A stretch of DNA of 34,630 bases, taken from assembly GCA_002412425.1 (NCBI GenBank), contig DHVB01000024.1, positions 1 through 34,630 on the forward strand. The letters are read 5' to 3'. Under the pieces are notes generated by a model. That model searched no databases. It worked only from the letters and a program-made list of their open reading frames with translations, and was not told the origin of the DNA. Both the position numbers and the translations under genes were made by a program. This document shows positions 26,489 to 33,029 of the stretch, in pieces. Source of the stretch: Bacteroidales bacterium UBA5219. GTDB lineage: Bacteria; Bacteroidota; Bacteroidia; Bacteroidales; ML635J-15. Positions within the stretch are counted from its first letter, which is position 1. The number at the start of each line of letters is the position of its first letter.

Positions 26489-27076
26489 ATGACCAATTTT
26501 CGCATACATACCCGCCGTAGCATTCGTCTAAAAGGATATGATTATTCACAGGAAGGATTGTATTTTATAACGATTTGTGTGCAGGATAAAATTTGTAGAT
26601 TTGGACATATTGAAAACGGCAAAATGATATATAATCAATACGGCACAATTGCACATAACGAATGGATAAACACACCAAATATACGAACCAACATTATTTT
26701 ACACGAATTCGTAATAATGCCAAACCATATTCACGGCATAATTGAAATAACCGAAAAATTATCCTACAATGGGGCATACGATACGCCATCGGAATCGGAA
26801 ATTGGCGAATACGATACGCCGCAACGTACAGACGAATTGCATTCGTCAGTACGTTCGCATTTACGATCGCCATCGCAAACAATTGGCGCTATCGTACGCG
26901 GATATAAATCGGCTGTAACAAAACAATTAAACGCATTGGGACTAACCGAAAAATTATGGCAACGCAATTATTACGAACATATTATACGCGACGAACAATC
27001 ATATATCCGCATTACGGAATACATTCGCAATAATCCAAAAAAATGGGCAGATGATAAAATTAAAATAAAAAAATGA
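26489..27076 (+). CDS. REP-associated tyrosine transposase (Y1/HUH, IS200-like fold)
   Basis: A 195-residue single-strand DNA nuclease-like protein. The N-terminus RRSIRLKGYDYSQEGLYFITICVQD and the metal-binding HUH motif MPNHIHGII (residues ~79-87) are typical. The C-terminal WQRNYYEHIIRDEQSYIRITEYIRNNP supplies the catalytic tyrosine region. Such RAYT proteins process palindromic repeats and usually sit as single non-mobile copies. Between the HUH motif and the conserved SPSQTIGAIVRGYKSAVTKQL is a variable linker (~residues 96-128) with a YDTP repeat. Its DNA is rich in palindromes. CG-rich word use looks different from neighbouring genes, suggesting recent transfer. It overlaps RhuM by 4 bases (ATGA). 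Confidence 0.88.
   Translation: MTNFRIHTRRSIRLKGYDYSQEGLYFITICVQDKICRFGHIENGKMIYNQYGTIAHNEWINTPNIRTNIILHEFVIMPNHIHGIIEITEKLSYNGAYDTPSESEIGEYDTPQRTDELHSSVRSHLRSPSQTIGAIVRGYKSAVTKQLNALGLTEKLWQRNYYEHIIRDEQSYIRITEYIRNNPKKWADDKIKIKK
26776..26820 (+). repeat. Direct repeat ATACGATACGCC, period 33 bases, inside the transposase gene
   Basis: ATACGATACGCC occurs at 26776-26787 and again at 26809-26820. The 33-base period is 11 codons, so the repeat stays in frame and encodes a repeated YDTP motif. Confidence 0.8.
26823..26855. repeat. Near-perfect 15-bp inverted repeat inside the transposase gene
   Basis: 26823-26837 and 26841-26855 are reverse complements at 14 of 15 positions (AACGTAC-a-GACGAAT), around a 3-base loop TGC. 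The single mismatch is an A-A pair in the middle of the stem. The shape is like that of REP elements recognised by RAYT proteins, but it lies within the coding sequence. Confidence 0.8.
26862..26896. repeat. Second hairpin, 11-bp stem with a 2-base bulge, inside the transposase gene
   Basis: TACGATCGCCA at 26862-26872 pairs with TGGCG plus ATCGTA at 26884-26888 and 26891-26896, with CT bulged out. It follows the first hairpin by 6 bases, and its CGCCATCG...TGGCG core resembles the DNA at 26784-26807. Confidence 0.65.
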
Positions 27077-27531
27077 AGAAAGAAATTCAATTTATTTTAT
27101 ACAACACGCCTCAAGAAAACGTAAAAATTGAAGCTGTTGTAAAAGACGACACACTATGGCTAACGCAAAAAGCTATGTCTCAATTATTTGGCGTGCAGGT
27201 TCCCGCTATAAGCAAACATTTGAAGAATATATTTAACGAAGGCGAACTAGATGAAAAAGTGGTTGTTTCCATTTTGGAAATAACCACTCAACACGGTGCT
27301 ATTGAAGGAAAAACTCAAATACAAGGTACACAGTTTTACAATTTAGATGCTATTATTTCTGTGGGGTATCGAGTAAATTCGGCAAAAGCTACACATTTTC
27401 GCATTTGGGCTACCAAAGTACTGAAAGAATATATGCTCTCCATCAAAAGAACCTGCAGAAAATACTCCCACATTCCAATTCTTATTAAAAAACACAATAC
27501 TAGGTTCAAAAGCTGGAGCATCGCCAAATAA
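27073..27531 (+). CDS. RhuM-family protein, C-terminally truncated
   Basis: The first ~121 residues match RhuM: IQFILYNTPQENVKIEAVVKDDTLWLTQKAM, QLFGVQVPAISKHLKNIF with its helix-turn-helix look, FYNLDAIISVGYRVNS and FRIWATKVLKEYM. RhuM proteins usually continue to over 300 residues. Here similarity stops at about base 27435. The last 31 residues (from LSIKRTCRKYS) are an unrelated tail: they are the antisense of a different gene remnant at 27438-27710. The product is therefore a chimera. It begins within the transposase stop (ATGA overlap), so the two were co-translated. RhuM function is not well defined; it is found in Salmonella pathogenicity islands and many mobile regions. Confidence 0.8.
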   Translation: MKKEIQFILYNTPQENVKIEAVVKDDTLWLTQKAMSQLFGVQVPAISKHLKNIFNEGELDEKVVVSILEITTQHGAIEGKTQIQGTQFYNLDAIISVGYRVNSAKATHFRIWATKVLKEYMLSIKRTCRKYSHIPILIKKHNTRFKSWSIAK

Positions 27532-27710
27532 AGGACCACTTCCTAATCCTCCCAATGATGCTGAGTAACGTACTGCACATTTCCGACCATTGTCCATGTT
27601 GAAGCTTTGTTTTCTACTTCTTTTTCTGTTTGAGCATAAGCTGTTGTACAAACAAGTATGAGAAATAATAAAATATTTTTTTTTATAAAAATACTATTAT
27701 AAATATTCAA
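27438..27710 (-). pseudogene. Remnant of a secreted outer-membrane beta-barrel gene (TorF-like), frameshifted and truncated
   Basis: Read leftward, one frame gives a signal peptide (IKKNILLFLILVCTTAYAQ) and EKEVENKASTWTMVGNVQYVTQ, then stops at 27543-27545. Just before that stop the next frame opens with GLGSGPLFGDAPAFEPSIVFF, then NKNWNVGVFSAGSFDGE. Adding one G within the GGGAGGATT run (about 27544-27556) joins both into one continuous protein, so a single-base deletion is the likely cause. The joined sequence resembles small TorF-like porins, which have an R-Y-x-W-R-G...P...P motif early in the barrel. The start may be TTG 27710. The rest of the barrel is missing beyond about 27437, where RhuM sequence begins. 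Loss of function is near certain; the family is a tentative call. Confidence 0.65.
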
Positions 27711-27846
27711 GATAAGTCTTTATAAGTTCTAAATTAATTGCAGGTAAAAATAATGTTTTTTTCATAAAACAAATAAAAACAATAACATTTTTTCAAAAAA
27801 ACATCATTTTATTACCATTTTGCTTATAAGTCTAGTAAATCAGTAA

Positions 27847-28728
27847 TTAATTTTTAAATTGTTTTTTAATAAATAAGGTTATCCATGTTGCGAAAACAAA
27901 AGGAAATGTAAGTTGCGTAAATTGGAATTTTATCATAAAGATACTAACGCCAAGTGAAAGAATTACAGAAAGCAGAACCCAAATACCATCTTTAACTTTA
28001 TCTCCTGCAAATACTATTGCACACAAAACTGCATTAAAACCATAAAGTCCGAGATTAATATCGTCTATTGGTGCTGAAAAACCAAATGCAATAATATCAG
28101 AAACAATTGCACCTGCTAGACCGTACAATGCTGCAATGGGAGAACTGATAAATACTGCAACAAAAAACAGTAATCCAGACAATAATTTATTTTGAAAAAT
28201 CACTTGACCAAAACTTTTAAAACCATCTGATAGAGAATCACTTAAATGGACTACAGTTGGCATTTGCACTGCCAGCAAATCTGCACAAAAACTCTTACAA
28301 ACAAACAATATTAGCCAAGTTACTAAAACAAAAGGAAAAGTAAATGCTGGAATTTTAAGTTTTATAAAAAAGTGTTGCAACATTGCTGCTAGCACAGAAC
28401 CTACAACAACAATTATCCATGCCCAAAGTACAGGCTTTAAAAATAACATTACTGCTACCCCAACCAATGCAGCACTAAAACCGTAAAGTCCTTTGTTGAT
28501 TTCTGTTTTGTCGTATTTTAGCAAATAAGCAATACTAGTTCCGCATATTGTAGCTAAAAGTGCTGAAAAACCCATTATAGGCGAACCATAGAAAATTCCA
28601 ATAAGGAAAAGCAAACCTGTAATACTATTTTCTTGAAGCATTATTTGTCCAAGTCCTTTAAGTATAACAGAAACGACAGAAGCAGATTTGCCAAGTGTTG
28701 TATTTTTATTGTTTAATTTTGATTTCAT
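27847..28728 (-). CDS. Urea transporter
   Basis: A 293-residue integral membrane protein made of two similar halves of about five helices each, as in UT-family urea channels. The halves share GLGQIMLQENSITGLLFLIGIF versus SFGQVIFQNKLLSGLLFFVAVF, GLYGFSAALVG versus GLYGFNAVLCA, and PAFTFPFVLVTW versus LTFPFVFATW. It lets urea cross the inner membrane down its gradient. It begins 3 bases after the alpha-L-fucosidase stop, so it is the second gene of that transcript. No urease gene is in the window, so the use made of urea is not visible. Confidence 0.9.
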   Translation of the reverse strand: MKSKLNNKNTTLGKSASVVSVILKGLGQIMLQENSITGLLFLIGIFYGSPIMGFSALLATICGTSIAYLLKYDKTEINKGLYGFSAALVGVAVMLFLKPVLWAWIIVVVGSVLAAMLQHFFIKLKIPAFTFPFVLVTWLILFVCKSFCADLLAVQMPTVVHLSDSLSDGFKSFGQVIFQNKLLSGLLFFVAVFISSPIAALYGLAGAIVSDIIAFGFSAPIDDINLGLYGFNAVLCAIVFAGDKVKDGIWVLLSVILSLGVSIFMIKFQFTQLTFPFVFATWITLFIKKQFKN

Positions 28729-28731
28729 CTT

Positions 28732-30822
28732 CTAAAATTTAATCTCTATATTATTCATTCTCAGAGGTGCTACATTAGAAATAGGATTTGCACCACGAAC
28801 TGATAAAGTATGAAATTGTTTTTCTTTATTTAGTTTCGATGATGAAAGTTTTTGCGTATAAACAGTCCATTGTTGCAAAGGTTCAATTTTATACGAAAGC
28901 TCATTTTCAAAACCATTGTAAAAGACTATTACTAATTGATTTTTGCCTTTTTTGAGTGGAAGAAAAACAATATCCTGATTAGAATTTACACGGTCTGGCG
29001 AAAAATGTGCTGTTATGTAATCGCCATTGAGCAAGATATAAAGAGCATTTCCACTTTTAATTTCTATCGCAATTTTCTGTTCTTTTGTAGATTCAATTTC
29101 CTGTAAAAACGCAGTTCCTGATTTAGGCAAAACTTCCTCTGTTACAATTTTTCCGTAAAAAAACTGATTTACTTTTGTCCACCTATCATCGGGTGTTATA
29201 TTGGGATTTCCTTCTAAATCTGGCAAGTTCCCAAAAACCATGCTACTACGTCTCCTGTACAAATCACCCCATTTTACTGTATTTTGAACCAAACTTACAA
29301 TTTTTTTATTAGATGAGTTTAACGTAATATTTTGCTTGTTTTCATCAATTTCAACAATGATTTTTCGTCCAAGTTCATTTTCAGAAAACATTATTTCTGG
29401 GTTAATATGACGTTTTGTAGTATTGAAAGCCCAATCATAACCAATTAAACTTTTGTATCCGCAATAGTAATTGAGACTTGAATGCCCAAAAACTGGAGAA
29501 GAATTTTGTGGAGTTAGCACAGTATTTGCAATAATTTTAGGCAAAATCGCAAAACCATTTTCAAAAGAAACTTTAAGTACAGAATAAGGTAGTTCAGACG
29601 TTGTTTTCGGAAGGCGTATATTCCAATCATCACCATATTTTTTTGGAGGATAAAAATCGCAAAGTTCATTTGTTTCCAATACTTTTACTGAAGCAATAGA
29701 ACCTTTAAAACCTGAAATACCAATATCTTTTCCATAAAAATCTTTCTTCACAAAAAGATACAAATTTCCATTTTTTGTCGTAACCTCACCCCAATTAAAT
29801 GTGTGATCAAACGGATTTGCAGTTATGCCGTAAATTGCTTCAGAATTTGCTTTTATCCATTTTCCCATTTCTAATAGTACATCGCGTTCAAATTCAACTA
29901 CAGAACCATCGCCACGTGGTCCGATATTGAGCAAATAATTTCCGCCACGACTAATAACTTTTATCAAACTTGTTATTTTTTCATTAACTTTATCTTGAAT
30001 GCTTCCACGCTTTTGCCATGAACGATAACCCCAAGTTTCATCAAACATAGAAGCAGCGGTTTGCCATGGAATTCCAAGTTTATAGTCAGGATATTTATTG
30101 TCGGGCATTACTGAGAAATCCACATAATCGTTGCCTAATCTTCCACTAATCATACATTGCGGTTGCAAACGGTTGACCAAGTCATACAAATCTTTACTCT
30201 GTGCAGGTGTAAGCGAACCCATATCGAACCAAATTTCAGAAATATCGCCGTAATTGGTCATAATTTCTTCCACTTGTTTTTTGTTAAATTCGTAATGTTC
30301 ATCGGTCAATGGATCGGCATTATGGCTGGAAATTGGATAAGCATGAGGATAATTCCAATCAATAAGAGAGTAATAAACAGCAAAATCAACACCTCCTCTT
30401 TTACAAGCATCGGCTAATTCTTTCATTAGATCTCTTCCATAAGTAGTAGCATCAACAATATTAAAGTCGGTGTATTGAGAATGATACATGCAAAAACCAT
30501 CGTGATGTTTAGATGTAAAAACAATTGAACGCATTCCTGCATCTTTTGCCAGTTTCACAATTTCATCTGGATTCCATTTTGTTGGCTCAAATTGCTTTGC
30601 AGTATTTCCATACCAATCGCTAAAAATTCCAGCGAAAGATTGTATTTGCTCGCTATAACCACGCTCTACAGGTTTTCCATCATATACTCCACCATAAACA
30701 GAATAAAGTCCAAAATGTATAAACATTGAAAACTTTTGGTCGAGCCATTGCTGAGATGGTTTTTGCTGAGCCAACATAAGCAAAGGAAAACACAAAAACA
30801 GACTTAAAATTTTGCACTTCAT
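28732..30822 (-). CDS. Secreted alpha-L-fucosidase, glycoside hydrolase family 29
   Basis: A signal peptide (ILSLFLCFPLLMLAQ) precedes the GH29 (beta/alpha)8 barrel. The barrel opens with KFSMFIHFGLYSVYGG, continues with SKHHDGFCMYHSQYTDFN and PGRDL-like TYGRDLMKE, and has the nucleophile aspartate in EIWFDMG near residue 200. RGGNYLLNIGPRGDG closes the barrel. About 350 further residues form C-terminal beta domains, ending with a region that could bind sugar. The 696-residue length is long for GH29. It probably removes terminal fucose from host or algal glycans in the periplasm or at the surface. The urea transporter follows 3 bases later. A promoter element lies at 30851-30858. Confidence 0.95.
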   Translation of the reverse strand: MKCKILSLFLCFPLLMLAQQKPSQQWLDQKFSMFIHFGLYSVYGGVYDGKPVERGYSEQIQSFAGIFSDWYGNTAKQFEPTKWNPDEIVKLAKDAGMRSIVFTSKHHDGFCMYHSQYTDFNIVDATTYGRDLMKELADACKRGGVDFAVYYSLIDWNYPHAYPISSHNADPLTDEHYEFNKKQVEEIMTNYGDISEIWFDMGSLTPAQSKDLYDLVNRLQPQCMISGRLGNDYVDFSVMPDNKYPDYKLGIPWQTAASMFDETWGYRSWQKRGSIQDKVNEKITSLIKVISRGGNYLLNIGPRGDGSVVEFERDVLLEMGKWIKANSEAIYGITANPFDHTFNWGEVTTKNGNLYLFVKKDFYGKDIGISGFKGSIASVKVLETNELCDFYPPKKYGDDWNIRLPKTTSELPYSVLKVSFENGFAILPKIIANTVLTPQNSSPVFGHSSLNYYCGYKSLIGYDWAFNTTKRHINPEIMFSENELGRKIIVEIDENKQNITLNSSNKKIVSLVQNTVKWGDLYRRRSSMVFGNLPDLEGNPNITPDDRWTKVNQFFYGKIVTEEVLPKSGTAFLQEIESTKEQKIAIEIKSGNALYILLNGDYITAHFSPDRVNSNQDIVFLPLKKGKNQLVIVFYNGFENELSYKIEPLQQWTVYTQKLSSSKLNKEKQFHTLSVRGANPISNVAPLRMNNIEIKF

Positions 30823-30850
30823 CTTTTAATTTTTTCAATAATTTATGTCG

Positions 30851-30858
30851 CAAATATA
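30851..30858 (-). promoter_or_regulatory. Candidate -7 promoter element for the fucosidase-urea transporter pair
   Basis: On the minus strand this reads TATATTTG, an exact TAnnTTTG match, with a leader of about 22 bases to the fucosidase ATG at 30822. No clear -33 box. Confidence 0.45.
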
Positions 30859-31039
30859 ATGTTTTTTAGATTGTACTAATTTAATTAATGTAAACTAAGT
30901 ATTATTGATAAATTTAATTCATAATATTAAAAAATTTGCTAATTTTGGAATATGATTTTTCACAAAAAAACATATGCTTACTTATTTAATACTTTTATAA
31001 TTAATTTAGTAAAATATTTCTTTTTATCCTATAAGATTG

Positions 31040-31047
31040 TATCTTTG
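31040..31047 (+). promoter_or_regulatory. Candidate -7 promoter element for the restriction-modification operon
   Basis: TATCTTTG is an exact TAnnTTTG match. Transcription from it would begin near 31054, leaving about 20 bases to ATG 31074 but only about 8 to an in-frame TTG at 31062. A second match, TAATTTTG at 30940-30947, could drive a longer transcript. Confidence 0.45.
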
Positions 31048-31073
31048 TAATGCTTAATTAATTGACACCGCTT

Positions 31074-31850
31074 ATGAATGAATATTTTAGACACAAGAAT
31101 ACTTTACTTTACAACAATGATATTCTAGATAAAAACCTTTTCAAAGAAGAGTTTATTGATTTAATTGTAACTTCTCCACCGTATAATGTTGGAATAGAAT
31201 ACAATTCAAATGATGACGAGTTAAGTTACGAACAATATCTAAATTTTTCAGAACAATGGTTATCAAATTGTTTTAAATGGAGTAAGGCACAAGCTCGTTT
31301 TTGCCTAAACATCCCATTAGATAAGAACAAAGGTGGCAATCGAGCTGTTGGAGCAGATTTAACAAAAATTGCACAAAAAGTTGGCTGGAAATACAAATCT
31401 ACAATCGTTTGGAACGAAGGTAACATTTCGCGCAGAACGGCATGGGGAAGTTGGAAGTCTGCTTCTGCTCCTGTTGTTATAGCACCTGTGGAATTGATAG
31501 TAGTTTTATACAAAGACGAATGGAAAAAAACTAATGGAAGTAAAATATCAGATATTACATCAGATGAATTTAAAGCGTGGACAAATGGAGTATGGACATT
31601 TAATGGAGAAAGTAAAAAACGAGTCGGACATCCTGCCCCTTTCCCAAAAGAATTACCATATCGTTGCATAAAATTGTTCAGTTATGTAGATGATTTAATT
31701 TTTGACCCATTTGCTGGCAGTGGAACGACACTGTTTGTTGCTTCAAACTTAGAAAGAAGAGCTATAGGAATAGAAATTGATAAAAGCTATTGCAAATTAG
31801 CTAAAAATAGAATTTTAAAAGAAACAGGAGTCTTAGATTTTAAAATATGA
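31074..31850 (+). CDS. Type II DNA methyltransferase, beta group (N4-cytosine or N6-adenine)
   Basis: The catalytic motif TSPPYNVGIEY comes first (residues 33-43) and the S-adenosylmethionine motif FDPFAGSGTT comes near the C-terminus (~residue 210), with the target-recognition region between. That order defines beta-group amino-methyltransferases. Serine before the PPY favours N4-cytosine but does not prove it. I start at ATG 31074 rather than TTG 31062 because of the promoter spacing; this gives 258 residues. The nuclease gene overlaps the end by 4 bases. The methylase protects host sites from that nuclease. The recognition sequence cannot be read from the protein. Confidence 0.93.
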   Translation: MNEYFRHKNTLLYNNDILDKNLFKEEFIDLIVTSPPYNVGIEYNSNDDELSYEQYLNFSEQWLSNCFKWSKAQARFCLNIPLDKNKGGNRAVGADLTKIAQKVGWKYKSTIVWNEGNISRRTAWGSWKSASAPVVIAPVELIVVLYKDEWKKTNGSKISDITSDEFKAWTNGVWTFNGESKKRVGHPAPFPKELPYRCIKLFSYVDDLIFDPFAGSGTTLFVASNLERRAIGIEIDKSYCKLAKNRILKETGVLDFKI

Positions 31851-32434
31851 CAAAGAAAAAATTAACACAAATAGATTTAGTAAAGGAATATTTTATTAAA
31901 AATCCTAAAAAAGATATTCCACATCCCAAAGTTGTAGATTGGGTTGTTTCTGAATGGAAAAAACAAACAGGAAAAGTTTTCCGCGATCCCGATCGTGCAA
32001 TACGTTCGCTATATCAAAAAGGCTTTTTGATAAAAATAGACAAAGGAGTTTATAGATACGAGCCTAGTTTTGCTAAAAGTAAAAAACAAGAAAATTTCAC
32101 AGCTGCACAAAAGAAAAAAATATTAGAAAAAGATGGATATAAATGTGTCGTTTGTGGTAAAGGTATAAAAGATAAAGTTGAGTTACATATTGATCATATT
32201 ATTCCTAAGGATAAAGGAGGTAAAGCAACTATTGAAAACGGTCAAGTTCTATGCTCACAACACAATTTTTTAAAGAAAAACCTAAATCAAACTGAAACCG
32301 CAAAGAAAATGTTTATCAATCTCTATGAATTAACAAAACGTAAAGGAGAAAAAACATTAAATGAATTTTCTGCCGAGATTTTAAAAGTATTTGAAAAATA
32401 TGGAATAAACGGTCACATAGATTGGAAAAAATAA
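31847..32434 (+). CDS. HNH-type restriction endonuclease with N-terminal winged-helix-like domain
   Basis: A 195-residue protein in two parts. Residues ~5-72 look like a winged helix (DLVKEYFIKNP, then DPDRAIRSLYQKGFLIKIDKGVYRYEP). Residues ~85-145 form an HNH nuclease: a zinc pair Cys100/Cys103, the LHIDHIIPKDKGG motif with His114, Asp116 and His117, the asparagine Asn131, and Cys136/His139 near the second zinc half. Overlapping the methyltransferase by 4 bases (ATGA), it is best read as the cognate type II restriction enzyme, translated after its methylase. No controller protein gene is present. An orphan HNH protein is the alternative, but the coupling argues against it. Confidence 0.85.
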   Translation: MTKKKLTQIDLVKEYFIKNPKKDIPHPKVVDWVVSEWKKQTGKVFRDPDRAIRSLYQKGFLIKIDKGVYRYEPSFAKSKKQENFTAAQKKKILEKDGYKCVVCGKGIKDKVELHIDHIIPKDKGGKATIENGQVLCSQHNFLKKNLNQTETAKKMFINLYELTKRKGEKTLNEFSAEILKVFEKYGINGHIDWKK

Positions 32435-32478
32435 TTACTTAAGAATGAATCTACCCATTAAAAAAACATCTCAATAAT

Positions 32479-32509
32479 TTTGTTTTATTAAAATATTTTT
32501 CTACCTTTG
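32479..32509 (+). promoter_or_regulatory. Bacteroidota promoter for the zinc-ribbon gene
   Basis: TTTG at 32479-32482, a 19-base spacer and TACCTTTG at 32502-32509 match both promoter boxes. This is the best two-box promoter in the window. It gives the small gene at 32533 its own transcript, independent of the restriction-modification pair. Confidence 0.65.
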
Positions 32510-32532
32510 TTACCAACAAAAGACATTAAAAT

Positions 32533-32913
32533 ATGAAAAATTATATTTGTCCTAAATGCAATGGTTATCTAAGTATTGATAATGAAATTGTGTTTTTAAC
32601 TAAAAATAACAAAGGCGAATCTGCTATAGTATTATTAAGTGCAGAACTTGGTAATTACAGTTTTAGAAAAAATGACAATGTGGATTTTGAAGAAGGCGAC
32701 CACGTAAATTTCATTTGCCCAATTTGTTACGAAAATCTTAATGCAGAAAATGTTGATGATAATTTAGCTTGTGTTAAGATGATAGACAGTAACGGAAAAG
32801 CAAAAAAAATAATGTTTTCAAAAGTTTTAGGCGAAAAATGCACTTACGCAATTAGCGACGAAGGAGTTGACTCTTTTGGGGACAATAAAGATACGTATTC
32901 AAATAGGTTTTAG
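32533..32913 (+). CDS. Uncharacterised 126-residue zinc-ribbon protein
   Basis: Two CPxC knuckles, Cys6/Cys9 (YICPKCNGYL) and Cys62/Cys65 (FICPICYENL), could hold one zinc ion. Between them is a beta-rich stretch KGESAIVLLSAELGNYSF, and after them SKVLGEKCTYAIS. There is no signal peptide or membrane segment, so it is cytoplasmic. I recall similar small proteins in other Bacteroidota but know no function for them. It has its own promoter (32479-32509) and terminator (32947-32981), which marks it as a real single-gene unit. Zinc ribbons of this kind often bind nucleic acid or protein partners; any specific role is unknown. Confidence 0.75.
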   Translation: MKNYICPKCNGYLSIDNEIVFLTKNNKGESAIVLLSAELGNYSFRKNDNVDFEEGDHVNFICPICYENLNAENVDDNLACVKMIDSNGKAKKIMFSKVLGEKCTYAISDEGVDSFGDNKDTYSNRF

Positions 32914-32946
32914 TTTTTTATTTTTTGTTTTCATATAGGTTGTTTT

Positions 32947-32981
32947 AAGGTGCGTTGAATTTTTCTTCGCACCTTTTTTTT
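32947..32981 (+). terminator. Intrinsic terminator of the zinc-ribbon gene
   Basis: AAGGTGCG at 32947-32954 pairs with CGCACCTT at 32968-32975 around a 13-base loop and runs into eight Ts (32974-32981). The T-run is on the plus strand only. This is the clearest intrinsic terminator in the window. Confidence 0.85.
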
Positions 32982-33029
32982 ATTATTATGGCTCTACCCT
33001 ATTTAAAAATATTAAAATATTTTCTATTT

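Noticed and set aside
27697..27765. A 22-codon minus-strand open frame starting MKKTLFLP upstream of the barrel remnant
   Set aside because: It ends before the signal peptide of the remnant and is in another frame. It has no recognisable similarity and may be only a fragment of the decayed region.
26406..27846. A complete insertion sequence with defined ends around the transposase
   Set aside because: I could not find matching terminal repeats, a target-site duplication, or left and right hairpins like those of IS200/IS605. RAYT genes are usually single and non-mobile.
30952..31050. A 32-codon hydrophobic open frame upstream of the methyltransferase, possible small regulatory peptide
   Set aside because: A promoter-like TAATTTTG at 30940-30947 would start transcription after its ATG, its composition is what AT-rich noncoding DNA yields, and it overlaps the second candidate promoter.
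33006..33023. AT-only palindrome AAAATATT-AA-AATATTTT after the flippase gene, possible terminator
   Set aside because: It contains no G-C pair and lacks a distinct T-run. Such palindromes are common by chance in DNA this rich in A and T.
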